In this document: in pieces, positions 1 to 9,682 of the stretch
How the letters are laid out: each line of letters starts with the position of its first letter
How positions within the stretch are numbered: the stretch's first letter is position 1
DNA from: Protula sp. h YS-2021
Lineage: Eukaryota; Annelida; Polychaeta; Sabellida; Serpulidae
NCBI GenBank assembly: GCA_949752745.1
Contig: OX457028.1
Span: 5,184,188-5,248,187, forward strand
Direction: 5' to 3'
DNA: 64,000 bases
Made by a program: the position numbers and the translations under genes
The notes under the pieces: generated by a model
Told to the model about the DNA's origin: nothing
The model's input: only the letters and a program-made list of their open reading frames with translations
Database searches by the model: none

Positions 1-811
1 TGGAATAAACATTTTTGTTTTTCAAGCTGTACCCTCCTTCAGTCACTTATTCTGTAATAACGGATCACCTCACTAGGATTACCTGACAAGGATCACCTCA
101 CCAGGATCACCTCATGAGGATCACCTTTTTTTTACCTTTCTAAAGTGAAGTAAATACCGTTTCCCATATGTTTTTATCCCCTGCAGCACCACCGTGGCAG
201 AGGATATAGAAAACGCCTCGTGTCCGTCTGTACTTTGTCCGTCTGTCCGTGCGTCCGCAACCCTGAAGTGCCCGATTTTGTCCGGGCCACTTTGTTCACT
301 TGCCTTGGGTCACTCAGCTGTGAACTTCATGCAGTGGAAAAAATATATGTTGTAGAGTTGCAGCGTCTTGGTTTCAATTTGATCGACAACAAACTGCCAG
401 AATTATGGCTCCTGTGAACTTAGATAATTTTTTCTTCTTCTCAATCCGTGTGAGGTGTAACAATAATGTTAGAGCTCTCTGAACCTGGGTGAATAATTTT
501 AGCCATTCTGAGTCTTTGCTGGGTCATTTGACCAGGGAAGAAAAAATTTATCTCTATCCCGGTAAGATTTCGCTGAATTACGAAAACTCGAACACAGTAC
601 GGCTCGGCGGGGGATATGCAATCCACGATTGTCTTGTTATTTGGCTGTTGTCATAACGACGAGGAAACCACAGCCTAGCAACACAGTACGCGTAGCGAAA
701 GACACAATATCGTGATTGCTTAATTTAAAAGGCTTTAACTGATTGACCTCACCCCTTCCCCTTCCCCCTCCCCCTCCCCCTTGCCCCTGCCCCCTACTTC
801 ACCCCCCACAG
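1..811. other. No gene recognised
   Basis: I see no convincing coding exon here. Positions 60-130 hold a short degenerate repeat around 'ggatcacctca', and 220-260 has runs of 'gtccgtctgt', a motif common in the dispersed repeats of this window. The end (745-810) is a C-rich pyrimidine tract leading into an AG at 810-811. Confidence 0.5.
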
Positions 812-866
812 ATGAAGTTTGTGAACACAACATTTAGTGACGTCATCGCAAGCAGTGTCCCTTCAG
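812..866 (+). CDS. Candidate upstream exon of the WDR90-like gene
   Basis: A long C-rich pyrimidine tract ends in CACAG at 811. It is followed by 55 open bases (Met-Lys-Phe-Val-Asn-Thr-Thr-Phe-Ser-Asp...) and then a strong donor, CAG|GTGAGT, at 866/867. The exon ends in phase 1, which is what the first certain WDR90 exon at 9486 needs, since the split codon reads G|AC, Asp. That match happens by chance one time in three, and I cannot confirm the peptide as WDR90. If real, the frameshifted LRR gene lies inside an 8.6-kb WDR90 intron on the opposite strand, and its stop codon overlaps this exon by four bases. Confidence 0.35.
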
Positions 867-2153
867 GTGAGTGCACTTGTCCGCATTGCGTCATCGCATC
901 TTGTCGAGAGTTGTTTATGGCGGAACTTCTTTCTGCGACAACACCACACGATGGCCGTGACGACAGCCAGTAAGAAAACAAGAGCGAGAAATGTCAAGGC
1001 AATGACCGTCAGCCTGTGGATTCCCTTCTCTCCTTCCGGTCCCCTGTCCGTCTTGCCGTCCGTCTGCCCGTCCACCCAGTTGTCCGTCGTGTCACTGCAA
1101 TTATTCTCTAGTGTGACGTTGACCAGGGGGACTCCTCGCACTTGCTGCGGGCTGTGACAGGTCAAGGACGCGCCATCGGTCAGGTATCTAGCGGTCGTCA
1201 CGTGACCACGCTGTAGCCACGTGATGAAGGTCGGCCATGTCACAGTCACAGCTGAGTGGGTTATTGGTGACGTTCAGCTGACCGTTGTCGCGGAAGCTCG
1301 GCATTCTCAGAAGCTCGTCCATAAACGACATCGGTATCGTGGCTATCTGGTTGCCACTGAGATCCAGACTCTCCAGACGACACTCCGCATCCTGCCGCCC
1401 ACTATAGCCGTATGTTGTATGGCACGTCGAGTTCCAGACGCCGGAAACAGCACTGAGTCGGTTGTTCTTTAAGCTTAGTTGCCGCAGAGCTGGGAGACTC
1501 TGGAAGGCGGCCGCCTTGATCAGATCCATGTTGTTTGCCTCCAGATACAGTTCTTTCCAGCTCATGCAAACCACTTCCTTCAAATAAGTCCACGAACTTA
1601 TCCGGATCTGCGTGGGAATTATTTTTCGAAAACGCCTTGTTTAGACTCAGAACGTGTAAGGCGAAGAATCCACTGAATACCCGTGCTGATTGGCTGTCTA
1701 CGAACCAATCGTTATCGTCTAAAACGAGTGTATGAAGGTCAGGGGCGTTGAAAAAAGCTTTTCCTGCGATGGTCACAATACTGTTGTTACTTAAATCAAT
1801 GGTTTTTAAGTCCCAAAAGTTGTCTGAATTGGCGTTCCTTATTATTCTCCCCATCAAGACAGGTATGGTGTTCCCACTGAAGTTCAGTTCGGTGATGGAG
1901 TTTGGTAAAGATGTGAGGATATCCACGGCAGTTCTGTTATCCAGACGTGTATCCTGGCAGTGTATTCTTGTGATTCTTGTGATTAGACCGTGGGAGGCTC
2001 CGGGGTCTGCGTAACACTGGCACTGAGGGGTGTCTGCACTGAGGGTGGCGTTGCCGTCGGGACACGGGAGCCGCTGGGAGGCACAGAGGCGCACCACAAG
2101 CAGCCCATGAACAGTAACCAACAACCCTCAGCCTTCCCTTGTGTCTTCTTCAT
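863..2153 (-). pseudogene. Leucine-rich-repeat single-pass membrane protein, frameshifted
   Basis: Read from 2124 down, the minus strand has a Cys-bearing N-terminal cap (CPDGN...CQC). LRRs follow, with typical 'ITELNFSGNTI', 'LKTIDLSNNSI', 'LHTLVLDDN' and 'LRQLSLKNNRL' cores. An LRRCT cap (NPLSCDCD...C) comes next, then a transmembrane helix (about 941-1012), a Cys-Cys-Arg-Arg-Lys-Lys stop-transfer and a tail of roughly 20 residues ending at a TGA (863-865). There is no TIR domain, so it is an LRR membrane protein rather than a Toll receptor. The reading frame breaks twice, each time by one extra base: near 1550 (the frame shifts inside an 'HELER-LYLEANN' LRR) and near 1228 (inside the LRRCT, 'DMAD-FITWLQRG'). 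The only plausible signal-peptide ATG (2151-2153) is also out of frame with the ectodomain. It is either a young pseudogene or a real single-exon gene hit by base-level assembly errors. Confidence 0.7.
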
Positions 2154-2257
2154 ACTGGAACAAAGTGGATCTTAAATCGTGAACGTAATTCTTTGTTTTT
2201 TCCCCTAAGAAAATGATGCTATTATGTGTTTATTTTGACGTAAACAGTTTATACCAA

Positions 2258-2259
2258 GA

Positions 2260-2312
<53 letters not shown>

Positions 2313-2397
2313 GTTCGTCGTCATCACCACCACCACCACCACCACCACCACGATCATTATTATTATTATTATTTTATTATTATTATTATTATATATA
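2258..2397. repeat. Compound trinucleotide microsatellite (CAT)n-(CAC)n-(ATT)n
   Basis: About 50 bp of pure CAT is followed by CAC/ACC triplets and then ATT triplets. The His, Ile and Asp homopolymer reading frames over it are artefacts of the repeat. Confidence 0.95.
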
Positions 2398-2533
2398 GCG
2401 TGCGTGAGGGAATCTCTCAAGGCTTTTGGCACATAAGATTCGTGCCGGTTGATCAGTTATGAATTTTCAGTATTGTTAAGTTTCTGGAGTGTCAGCATCC
2501 CCGGAAAAGTGGCCCAAAGTACAGACTTTACCA

Positions 2534-4470
2534 TAGGAATGCCAACCAATAAACTCAAGCAGAGGTTGTGACGTAGGAATACCACCCAATCAACCCAGGC
2601 CGAGGATTTGACGTAGGAATACCAACCAATCAACCCACGCAGAAGCTGTGGCGAAGGAATACCACCCAATCATCCCCCGACGAGGCTGTGGCGAAGGAAT
2701 ACCACCCAATCACCCTTAGCCGATGCTGTGGCGTAGGAATACCACCCAATCAACCCACATCGAGGCTGTGGCGTAGGAATAACACCCAATCAACCCACAC
2801 CGAGGCTGTGGCGTAGGAATACCACCCAATCAACCCACGCCGAGGCTGTGGCGTAGGAATACCACCCAATCAAGCCACGCCGAGGCTGTGGCGTAGGAAT
2901 ACCACCCAATCAACCCACGCCTAGGCTGTGGCGTAGGAATACCACCCAATCAACCCACGCCGAGGCTGTGGCGTAGGAATACCACTCAATCAACCTACGC
3001 CGAGGCTGTGACGTAGGAATACCACCCAATCAACCCACGCCTAGGCTGTGGCGTAGGAATACCACCCAATCACCCCCACGCCGAGGCTGTTGCGTAGGAA
3101 TGCCACCCAGTCAACCCAGGCCGAGGCTGTGGCGTAGGAATACCACCCAATCAACCCACGCCGAGGCTGTGGCGAAGGAATACCACCCAATCACCCCACG
3201 CCGAGGCTGTGGCGTAGGAATACCACCCAATCAACCCATGCCGAGGCTGTGGCGTAGGAATACCACCCAATCAACCCAGGCCGAGGCTTTGGCGTAGGAA
3301 TACCACCCAATCAACCCACGCCGATGCTGTGGCGTAGGAATACCACCCAATCAACCCAGGCCGAGGCTTTGGCGTAGGAATACCACCCAATCAACCCACG
3401 CCGATGCTGTGGCGTAGGAATACCACCCAATCACCCCATGCCGAGGCTGTGGCGTAGGAATACCACCCAATCAACCCAGGCCGGGGCTGTGGCGTAGGAA
3501 TACCACCCAATCAACCCACGCCGAGGCTGTGGCGTAGGTATACCACCCAATCACCCCACGCCGAGGCTGTGGCGTAGGAATACCACCAAATCAACCCACG
3601 CAGAGGCTGTGGCGTAGGAATACCACCCAATCAACCCACGCCGAGGCTGTGGCTTGGAAAACCACCCAATCAACGCACGCCTAGGCTGTGGCGTAGGAAT
3701 ACCACCCAATCAACCCACGCCGAGGCTGTTGCGTAGGAATACCACCCAATCAACCCACGCCGAGGCTGTGGCGTAGGAATACCACCCAATCAACCCAGGC
3801 CGAGGCTGTGGCGTAGGAATACCACAGTCAACCCAGGCCGAGGCTGTGGCGTAGGAATATCACCCAATCAACCCACGCCAAGGCTGTGGCGTAGGAATAC
3901 CACCCAATCACCCCACGCCGAGGCTGTGGCGTAAGAATACTACCCAATCAACCCACGCCGAGGCTGTGGCGTAGGAATACCACCCAATCACCCCATGCCG
4001 AGGCTGTGGCGTAGGAATACCACCCAATCAACCCACGCCTAGGCTGTGGCGTAGGAATACCACCCAATCAACCCACGCCGAGGCTTTGGCGTAGGAATAC
4101 CACCCAATCACCCCACGCCGAGGCTGTGACGTGGGAATAGCACCCAATCAACCCACGCCGAGGCTGTTGCGTAGGAATACAACCCAATCAAACCACGCCG
4201 AGCCTGTGGCGTAGGAATACCACCCAATCAACCCACGCCGATGCTGTGGCGTAGGAATACCACCCAGTCAACTTACGCCGATGCTGTGGCGTAAGAATAC
4301 CACCCAATCAACCCATGCCGAGGCTGTGGCGTAGGAATACCACCCAATCAACCCACGCCGAGGCTGTGGCGTAGGAATACCACCCAATCAACCCACGCCG
4401 AGGCTGTGATGTAGGAATACCACCCAATCAACCCACGCCGAGGCTATGGCGTAGGAATACCACCCAATCA
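2534..4470. repeat. 40-bp minisatellite, about 48 copies
   Basis: The unit is exactly 40 bp, so copies fall back in register every 120 bases. Its cores are 'accacccaatcaaccc' and 'ccgaggctgtggcgtaggaa'. The outer copies (2534-2700) are diverged and the middle copies differ by one to three substitutions. There are no spacers between units, so this is a tandem array, not a CRISPR-like array. Confidence 0.95.
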
Positions 4471-4479
4471 ATTTGAGCT

Positions 4480-5239
4480 GAATGGATTTTTGGTCGTTTG
4501 TTTTACAACTTTGACGCCAGATTTTGAAGTAATTTTAGAGTCTAGGGGTGGGGGAAACGGGGCACTTTTTTGGTGACCAGTTCCGATCCTGCTCGCAAAA
4601 GGTTTAAATGAAGGATTAACATCCCTGGACACCTAAACTAGCAATAATTAGCGAATTGATGAAAAATTCGCACGCCAGCCTGAGCTTTTTTACCCTCACC
4701 CTAAAAAATTACAAAAATACAATAAAATGACAGTTTAAATTTGTATTTTGCCGAGACTAATGTAAATTCTTTCAATTATCCTGTTGTGTTCGTCATCGCA
4801 GATGCTGAATAACAAAGGCCTGACATTGAAAAAATTTATACCCGGAAATTTGTTGCTTTTCGGGAATTTTTCGTAAATCTAGGTTTTCCTCAGGATAGAT
4901 ATTTTCGTATGCAAATTTAACATCTGCTATTAATTCTGTTATTGCAACCATAAAATTCTCCCTAAATTACCGATATTGATCGGGCAAGTTCTAATACGAA
5001 TTTCGTTGGAATTTTGTGAAATCCCTAATAACACATAATCCCTGCAACATATACTATAACACCCTTAGGGAACACCTCCTGTTTTAGAGCAACATTCGTG
5101 ATGGAACAAGCTTTGGTCCTAGTTGCTATGATTTCTTCATTAAAAAATCAATGTAGAACATCTATTTAGAGAACACCTCTGCATTTTCCCAAGTGTAATG
5201 GAGGGGAAAAGTTTTCACCTTGTCTGTCCGTCCGTCAGG
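4480..5239. other. AT-rich intergenic DNA, no gene seen
   Basis: This is AT-rich sequence with no splice-flanked open stretch and no recognisable repeat unit. It reads as decayed dispersed repeat, with phrases such as 'atttttggtcg' and 'aaaaattcg'. Confidence 0.4.
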
Positions 5240-5890
5240 TGAAGTATACCATCTCGCGTCCGCGCTGTGATTCGAAAACTATTCATGATTTTACCTTTTT
5301 CGTTTTGCATGCTGTTAATACAACGTATATTGAACGAGTGCAACGTCGTTGTTACGTTCGATTTGATGAAAAATTGTCAATGGAGGGGTATAGTTTTCAG
5401 CTCGTCCGTCTGTCCGCAGGTTTTTGCGCGCCACATCTCTGTTACTGTTCATCGGAAGCAAACCACATCTGTCAGGAAGAAAGTATTTGGAGTGAAGTTG
5501 TGCAATGGCGGTTATTTTTCGATTTTGCAAAAATAAGTGAAAGTTTCAACGTTTTTGGATTTAGTCATTTTTGTATCCACATTTGTGTGTGCCATATCCC
5601 TGTCGTTATTCATCGGAAGCAAACAAAATCCAACAAGAAGAAGGCATACGTAGGGAACTCGTGCAGCAGCAAGTCATTTTTCGAAAAGAGATGCTGTGGA
5701 TACTATTGTTCAAAGAGTTGATACAAGAGATCGTCTTGAGCTTGAGAGTTACATGCATGTTGCATTAGGGGAATATAATGGCAAAAACCAATGGTATACT
5801 AGACACTGTACAGAATGTGGACCTGGAAAGATTGTCGTAAATCATCCGCACCGCAATCGAAAATCGTCAGACACGCTATGGTATTAACTA
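5240..5890 (+). repeat. Dispersed repeat, roughly 170-bp tandem units
   Basis: A block containing 'ctgttactgttcatcggaag' recurs around 5443 and, diverged, around 5600, and each copy is followed by a variant of 'agtcatttttcgattttgc'. The open reading frame over it is therefore most likely non-coding. Positions 5696-5887 are open for 63 codons in another frame and include a Cys-x2-Cys (HCTECG); I could not assign it to a family and no splice sites are obvious. Confidence 0.45.
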
Positions 5891-6186
5891 CAAATATCCG
5901 ATACTACAGAAGTATCAGAACACCAGATTCTCTTGTTCAACCCCGTGGAAACTGCGGCATGCGCTCAACAAGGAATCAAAATAAAAATGGAAAATTTTGC
6001 AGAAATACGTTGCAGTATTTCCGCTTTAAACAAGAAAAAAATTGTCTTGACCAGAACAAAACTGGCTACTCAGCGTTGCTGTCTGTATTTTTTATGTGAA
6101 GTACTTACGGCATAGCAAACTAGAGCAGTGTGCATAGCCCACATATTCCCTACAGCCCACCCCGTTATCAGTTAAACACGGCCATC

Positions 6187-6655
6187 AAGTCAATCAAGAG
6201 CTGAAATTTTCCAAGTCCAGCTGGTCCAATTTACCTTGGACGAACCTGTTGTGTTGTTGGTTGTTGGTTTTTGTTGGTTGTTGTTGGTTGTTGTTTGGTT
6301 GTTGGTTTTTGTTGGTTGGTTGTTTGTTCCCACAGAAGCTATATACCAAGTTTCATTAAAACGCTTGCAGCAGTTTTTAAGTTATCGTGTTAACAAGCTC
6401 ACACAACAGTCAACCAAGAGCTGAAATTTTCCAAGTCCAGCTGGCCCGTTTGCCTTTTTCGAACCTGGCCCATTTACAATACAAATCTGTGTTTGTCCCC
6501 ATAGAAGCTACAGATCGAGTTTCATTAAAATCCTTGCAGCAGTTTTTAAGTTATCATGTTGACAAGCTGTTGATAACAGACCGACAGACCGACACGCGGT
6601 TGATCACATACATTCCGCACAGGTTCTACCTGTGGGAAATAAAAAATTGTTAGTA
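6187..6655 (+). repeat. Dispersed repeat, two tandem copies
   Basis: Two diverged copies (about 6187-6400 and 6407-6655) share 'gagctgaaattttccaagtc' and 'caagtttcattaaaa' followed by 'agtttttaagttatc'. The second ends with a 'gacagaccgacacgcggt' block and 'cctgtgggaaataaaaaa'. An inverted relative lies at 7500-7742. Confidence 0.7.
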
Positions 6656-7499
6656 AAATCCACTAATGTGCTTTAAATTGGTGTACAATTCTTTATTTGT
6701 TGCTCATCATTTCATTTCCACTGCTTTAACACACATAAATCAGTTTTAGAAAGAAATAAAGAGATCTGGAATAAAATAGTAAATTTAAGTTACAATTCCG
6801 GTCGATATTTTGATTAAAATTGGCATTTTTCTCTTCCAAATTTTAAACTCAAGTTGGCGCGCGAATTTTCAACCGATTTTCAAACGGTTTTCGGTTTATG
6901 CGTCAGTGATGATTGTAGTTTCAAGAAAGTTTTTTGCGAGCGAGATCCGAAGTGGTCGATTTTTTTCCCCTACCCCTATTTAGAGCCCGCTTCCAGGAAT
7001 AGCTCTTATATATATTTATTTATTTTGTAATTTTTTAGGTCACGTGGCCGTTGCAGCGACGCCATTCGTGAGATTCACGATGACACATTACGGACGTCCC
7101 ACGGACGTCGTTAGATAATTTTATGACCGACAAACGTTGAAACGAAAAAAAATCTGGGAAGCCTTTGTTGAAATACAAGAATATACCGGTACTGTTGTTG
7201 CAACAAAGCATTATCAGTTAGGTTACATGTTATCGCCTGTCAAGTGTTGGCAGTCAGAACTTGAGTTTAAGGTAGGGCCCTAGGCAAACAAAACCTTGGG
7301 CAATATCGAAAAGTTTGCCCACCATCGGAAGTCACGTTTTGTTGTTTTTTTTTGTTGTTGTTGTTTTTTTTTTTTTTTGAGGGAGGTGGGGGTGGGGGGG
7401 AGGGGCTTCTGTAACAGATATTGATTTCGCGTCAGCATTATGTTACTGTAGTCGGGACAGTCAAAGAGACTACATGCACTGATATTTATTTATTTACTT
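6656..7499. other. AT-rich intergenic DNA, no gene seen
   Basis: I see only short homopolymers, including poly-T near 7350-7378 and a G-rich run near 7383-7404. I see no exon. Confidence 0.4.
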
Positions 7500-7742
7500 A
7501 TTTATTCCCCACAGGGAATATATGCGATCGACCACATGTCGGTCGGTCTGTCATCAAGAGCTTGTTAACACGATGACTTAAAAACTCCTGCAAGGATTTT
7601 AATGAAACTTGGTATGTAGCTTCTATGGGAACAAACACAGATCGGTATTGTAAATGGGCCAGGTTCGTCCAAGGAAAGTGCACCAACTGGACTTGGAAAA
7701 TTTCAGCTCTTGATTGACTGTTGATGGCCGTGTTTAACTGAT
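7500..7742 (-). repeat. Inverted copy of the dispersed repeat at 6187-6655
   Basis: The reverse complement matches the 6187-6655 family over its length, from the 'cccacaggg' end through 'ggtcggtctgtcatcaagag' to 'ttggaaaatttcagctcttg'. It ends at a poly-G run (7743-7760). Confidence 0.75.
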
Positions 7743-7759
7743 GGGGGGGGGGGGGGGGG

Positions 7760-9129
7760 GCTGTGGGGAATATGTGGGCTACGCACACTGCTCCAGTTTA
7801 TTTATTGTTAGAAAGCCCCTTTCCAGTATTACACTTAAGGATGACTGCTTGCTCTTTTTTCACTCTTAATTTACCCCCTCCCCCCTTCCTGCCCCCTTTC
7901 TTCATTTTTAATCGTTCTTGTACCTTTATTTTTCCTTTAACTTTATTTTGATGTTTACGTGTTTCTCATACTGTAAGGCTAAGGACTGGGTGAATGAATC
8001 TTTTCAGCCATGTACGAGTGGTGTTCCAGAATTATTGATCTGCATTCAGCTTCTAGAAGATCCGAAAACTTAATTCATGTTAGGTTGTTATTATTATTGT
8101 CGGTAGTTCAGTATTGACTAGTCTAATTATATGTGAATTAAAAAGTATATTATTATTATTAAAAGTGAATTTTTGACAAGACTTTAGCTTGTATTCTAAA
8201 TTAATAAAACAATGGGGAAGTTTCAATTTCGGCCGCTATCGATTTATGGGTATTTCTTTCCCCGTAACAGCCGACTGACATTTTCTGGGGTTTTTATTTT
8301 TTTATTTGGTTCAGAATCCTTATTTAAAACAATGTGGTGTTTTGTCACTCAAGTTATTTGACTAACCTTACTGCTGCTTTTCTTATATCGTTTATAAAGA
8401 TGTAGCGTATCCCTGAAGCCAGTATTTTTTTACCTGTTTTTTTTTTTTCTTTTTTTTTTAACGAACACAGTTATTCAGTTATTCCTTTTCCTGACTTGCT
8501 TCTTGTTTAAGTTCTGATTGTGCTTAAAATCCGACAAATAAATGCTTTTGCTGCCGTTGCTAATAACGACTGATACCTGCTGAGAGGAAAATTGCCGTTT
8601 TAAGACGTCACAGCCGAAGGTGTCTTCAGGCGAACATGGCGCTTAAGAAAGTATGACCTTGAGACGCTGATGTGTTTTTTTTTCCTTTATATTTAGTTTT
8701 GTCTTCCTGGTTTTCTAGACCAGTGTACTGTTGTCTCAGGGCTATACTTATCACTTGCGCGGTATTTCCTAACCGTTATGTGTTTGTGGTGAACAATTTT
8801 TCCAAATGTTACGCTTCCTACATTTATGGTCCAATTGTTGTGAAATTTTGGAGGAATGTCCTGTGGGTAATTTTCCAAACAGTTTGTGTTTAGGCGGGTG
8901 AGTAGGTGGGCTGGGGTATGGGGAGGGGGATGATCTGGCCAAAATGGGCCAAAATATTGACCAAATTTGGGACAGCACTCTTCCTACAAATCCGACCCGT
9001 ATGATTTGAAATGTTTCTTGTATTTTGTTTGACGATTTGACCAAAACTGACCAAAAAAAATGCCAAAAGAAAAAAACAAACAAACAAACAAAAAAGAAAA
9101 CAAAAACAATATGCTCCTTCTTGATGGGC
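7760..9129. other. Intergenic or intronic DNA, no gene seen
   Basis: There are poly-T and AT-rich stretches and no splice-flanked coding segment. If 812-866 is a WDR90 exon, all of this is intron. Confidence 0.4.
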
Positions 9130-9205
9130 CTTCACCAGTCGCCTGACCACTAAGGTGCTGAACCTATGACCACGCGGCTGTGTGTTCAAGCCCTGCTGAA
9201 GCATA
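9130..9205 (+). repeat. tRNA-like segment, possible SINE head
   Basis: The segment has a B-box-like 'tgttcaagccc' and an upstream A-box-like stretch. It is bordered by an A-rich run on the left and poly-T on the right. A cloverleaf is not convincing by eye, so this is a tentative tRNA-derived repeat. Confidence 0.25.
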
Positions 9206-9290
9206 ATTTTTTTTTTTCATTGTCTTCCTTTATCGATTTTATTGGCAATATTTATAGTTTGCTTCCCATTTACGCCTGCAAAGCAAGAGG

Positions 9291-9485
9291 TTGTGAGTAA
9301 GAGCGGGCGGCTGGTCACAATGTCCCTGGACATTCTCGTGTTATGTTGCAGACATCCTCGTGAGTAAGAGCGGGCGGCTGGCAACAATGTCCCTGGACAT
9401 TCTCGTCTTATGTTGCAGACATCCTCGTGAGTAAGAGAGCGCGGCTGGCAACAATGTCCCTGGACATTCTCGTCTTATGTTGCAG
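9291..9485 (+). repeat. 67-bp repeat made of the acceptor and 5' edge of the first WDR90 exon
   Basis: The junction 'tgttgcag|acatcctcgtgag' occurs at 9352 and 9419 and again at the true exon start 9486, exactly 67 bp apart, with a partial older copy near 9291. Each copy holds a full acceptor plus about 35 bases of exon, then departs into 'aatgtccctggacattctcg'. Confidence 0.9.
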
Positions 9486-9682
9486 ACATCCTCGTGAGTA
9501 AGAGCGGGCGGCTGGTGACAGGTCACGCCGGCGGCACCCTCAAGCTGTGGAGCACGGCGGGCGTGGGCGAGTGTCGTCTGCTGCCCGCCGGGGCTGCCCG
9601 CCAGCCCGGCCTCACCATGGACGACGAGATGACGCTGGATGGCTCCATCACCAGCGCCGCTTTTGACGAGACTATGGATATG
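9486..9682 (+). CDS. WDR90: WDR90 exon A
   Basis: The acceptor TTGCAG is at 9485 and the donor ATG|GTACGT at 9682. The exon starts in phase 1 and reads 'ILVSKSGRLVTGHAGGTLKLW', followed by 'MTLDGSITSAAFDETMDM'. A strong internal donor-like string, GTGAGTAAG, lies only 8 bases into the exon. Confidence 0.9.

Noticed and set aside
186..240. Possible exon after 'ccctgcag' at 186
   Set aside because: No donor could be found and the sequence runs into a 'gtccgtctgt' dispersed repeat.
863..2124. Toll-like receptor
   Set aside because: The LRR ectodomain and membrane helix are followed by only about 20 cytoplasmic residues and a stop; no TIR domain is present.
2534..4470. Regular 40-bp repeats reminiscent of a CRISPR array
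   Set aside because: There are no unique spacers; the whole 40 bp is repeated head to tail, and the context is a eukaryotic genome.
5239..5721. 160-codon open frame
   Set aside because: It contains two diverged copies of a dispersed non-coding repeat and no recognisable domain or splice context.
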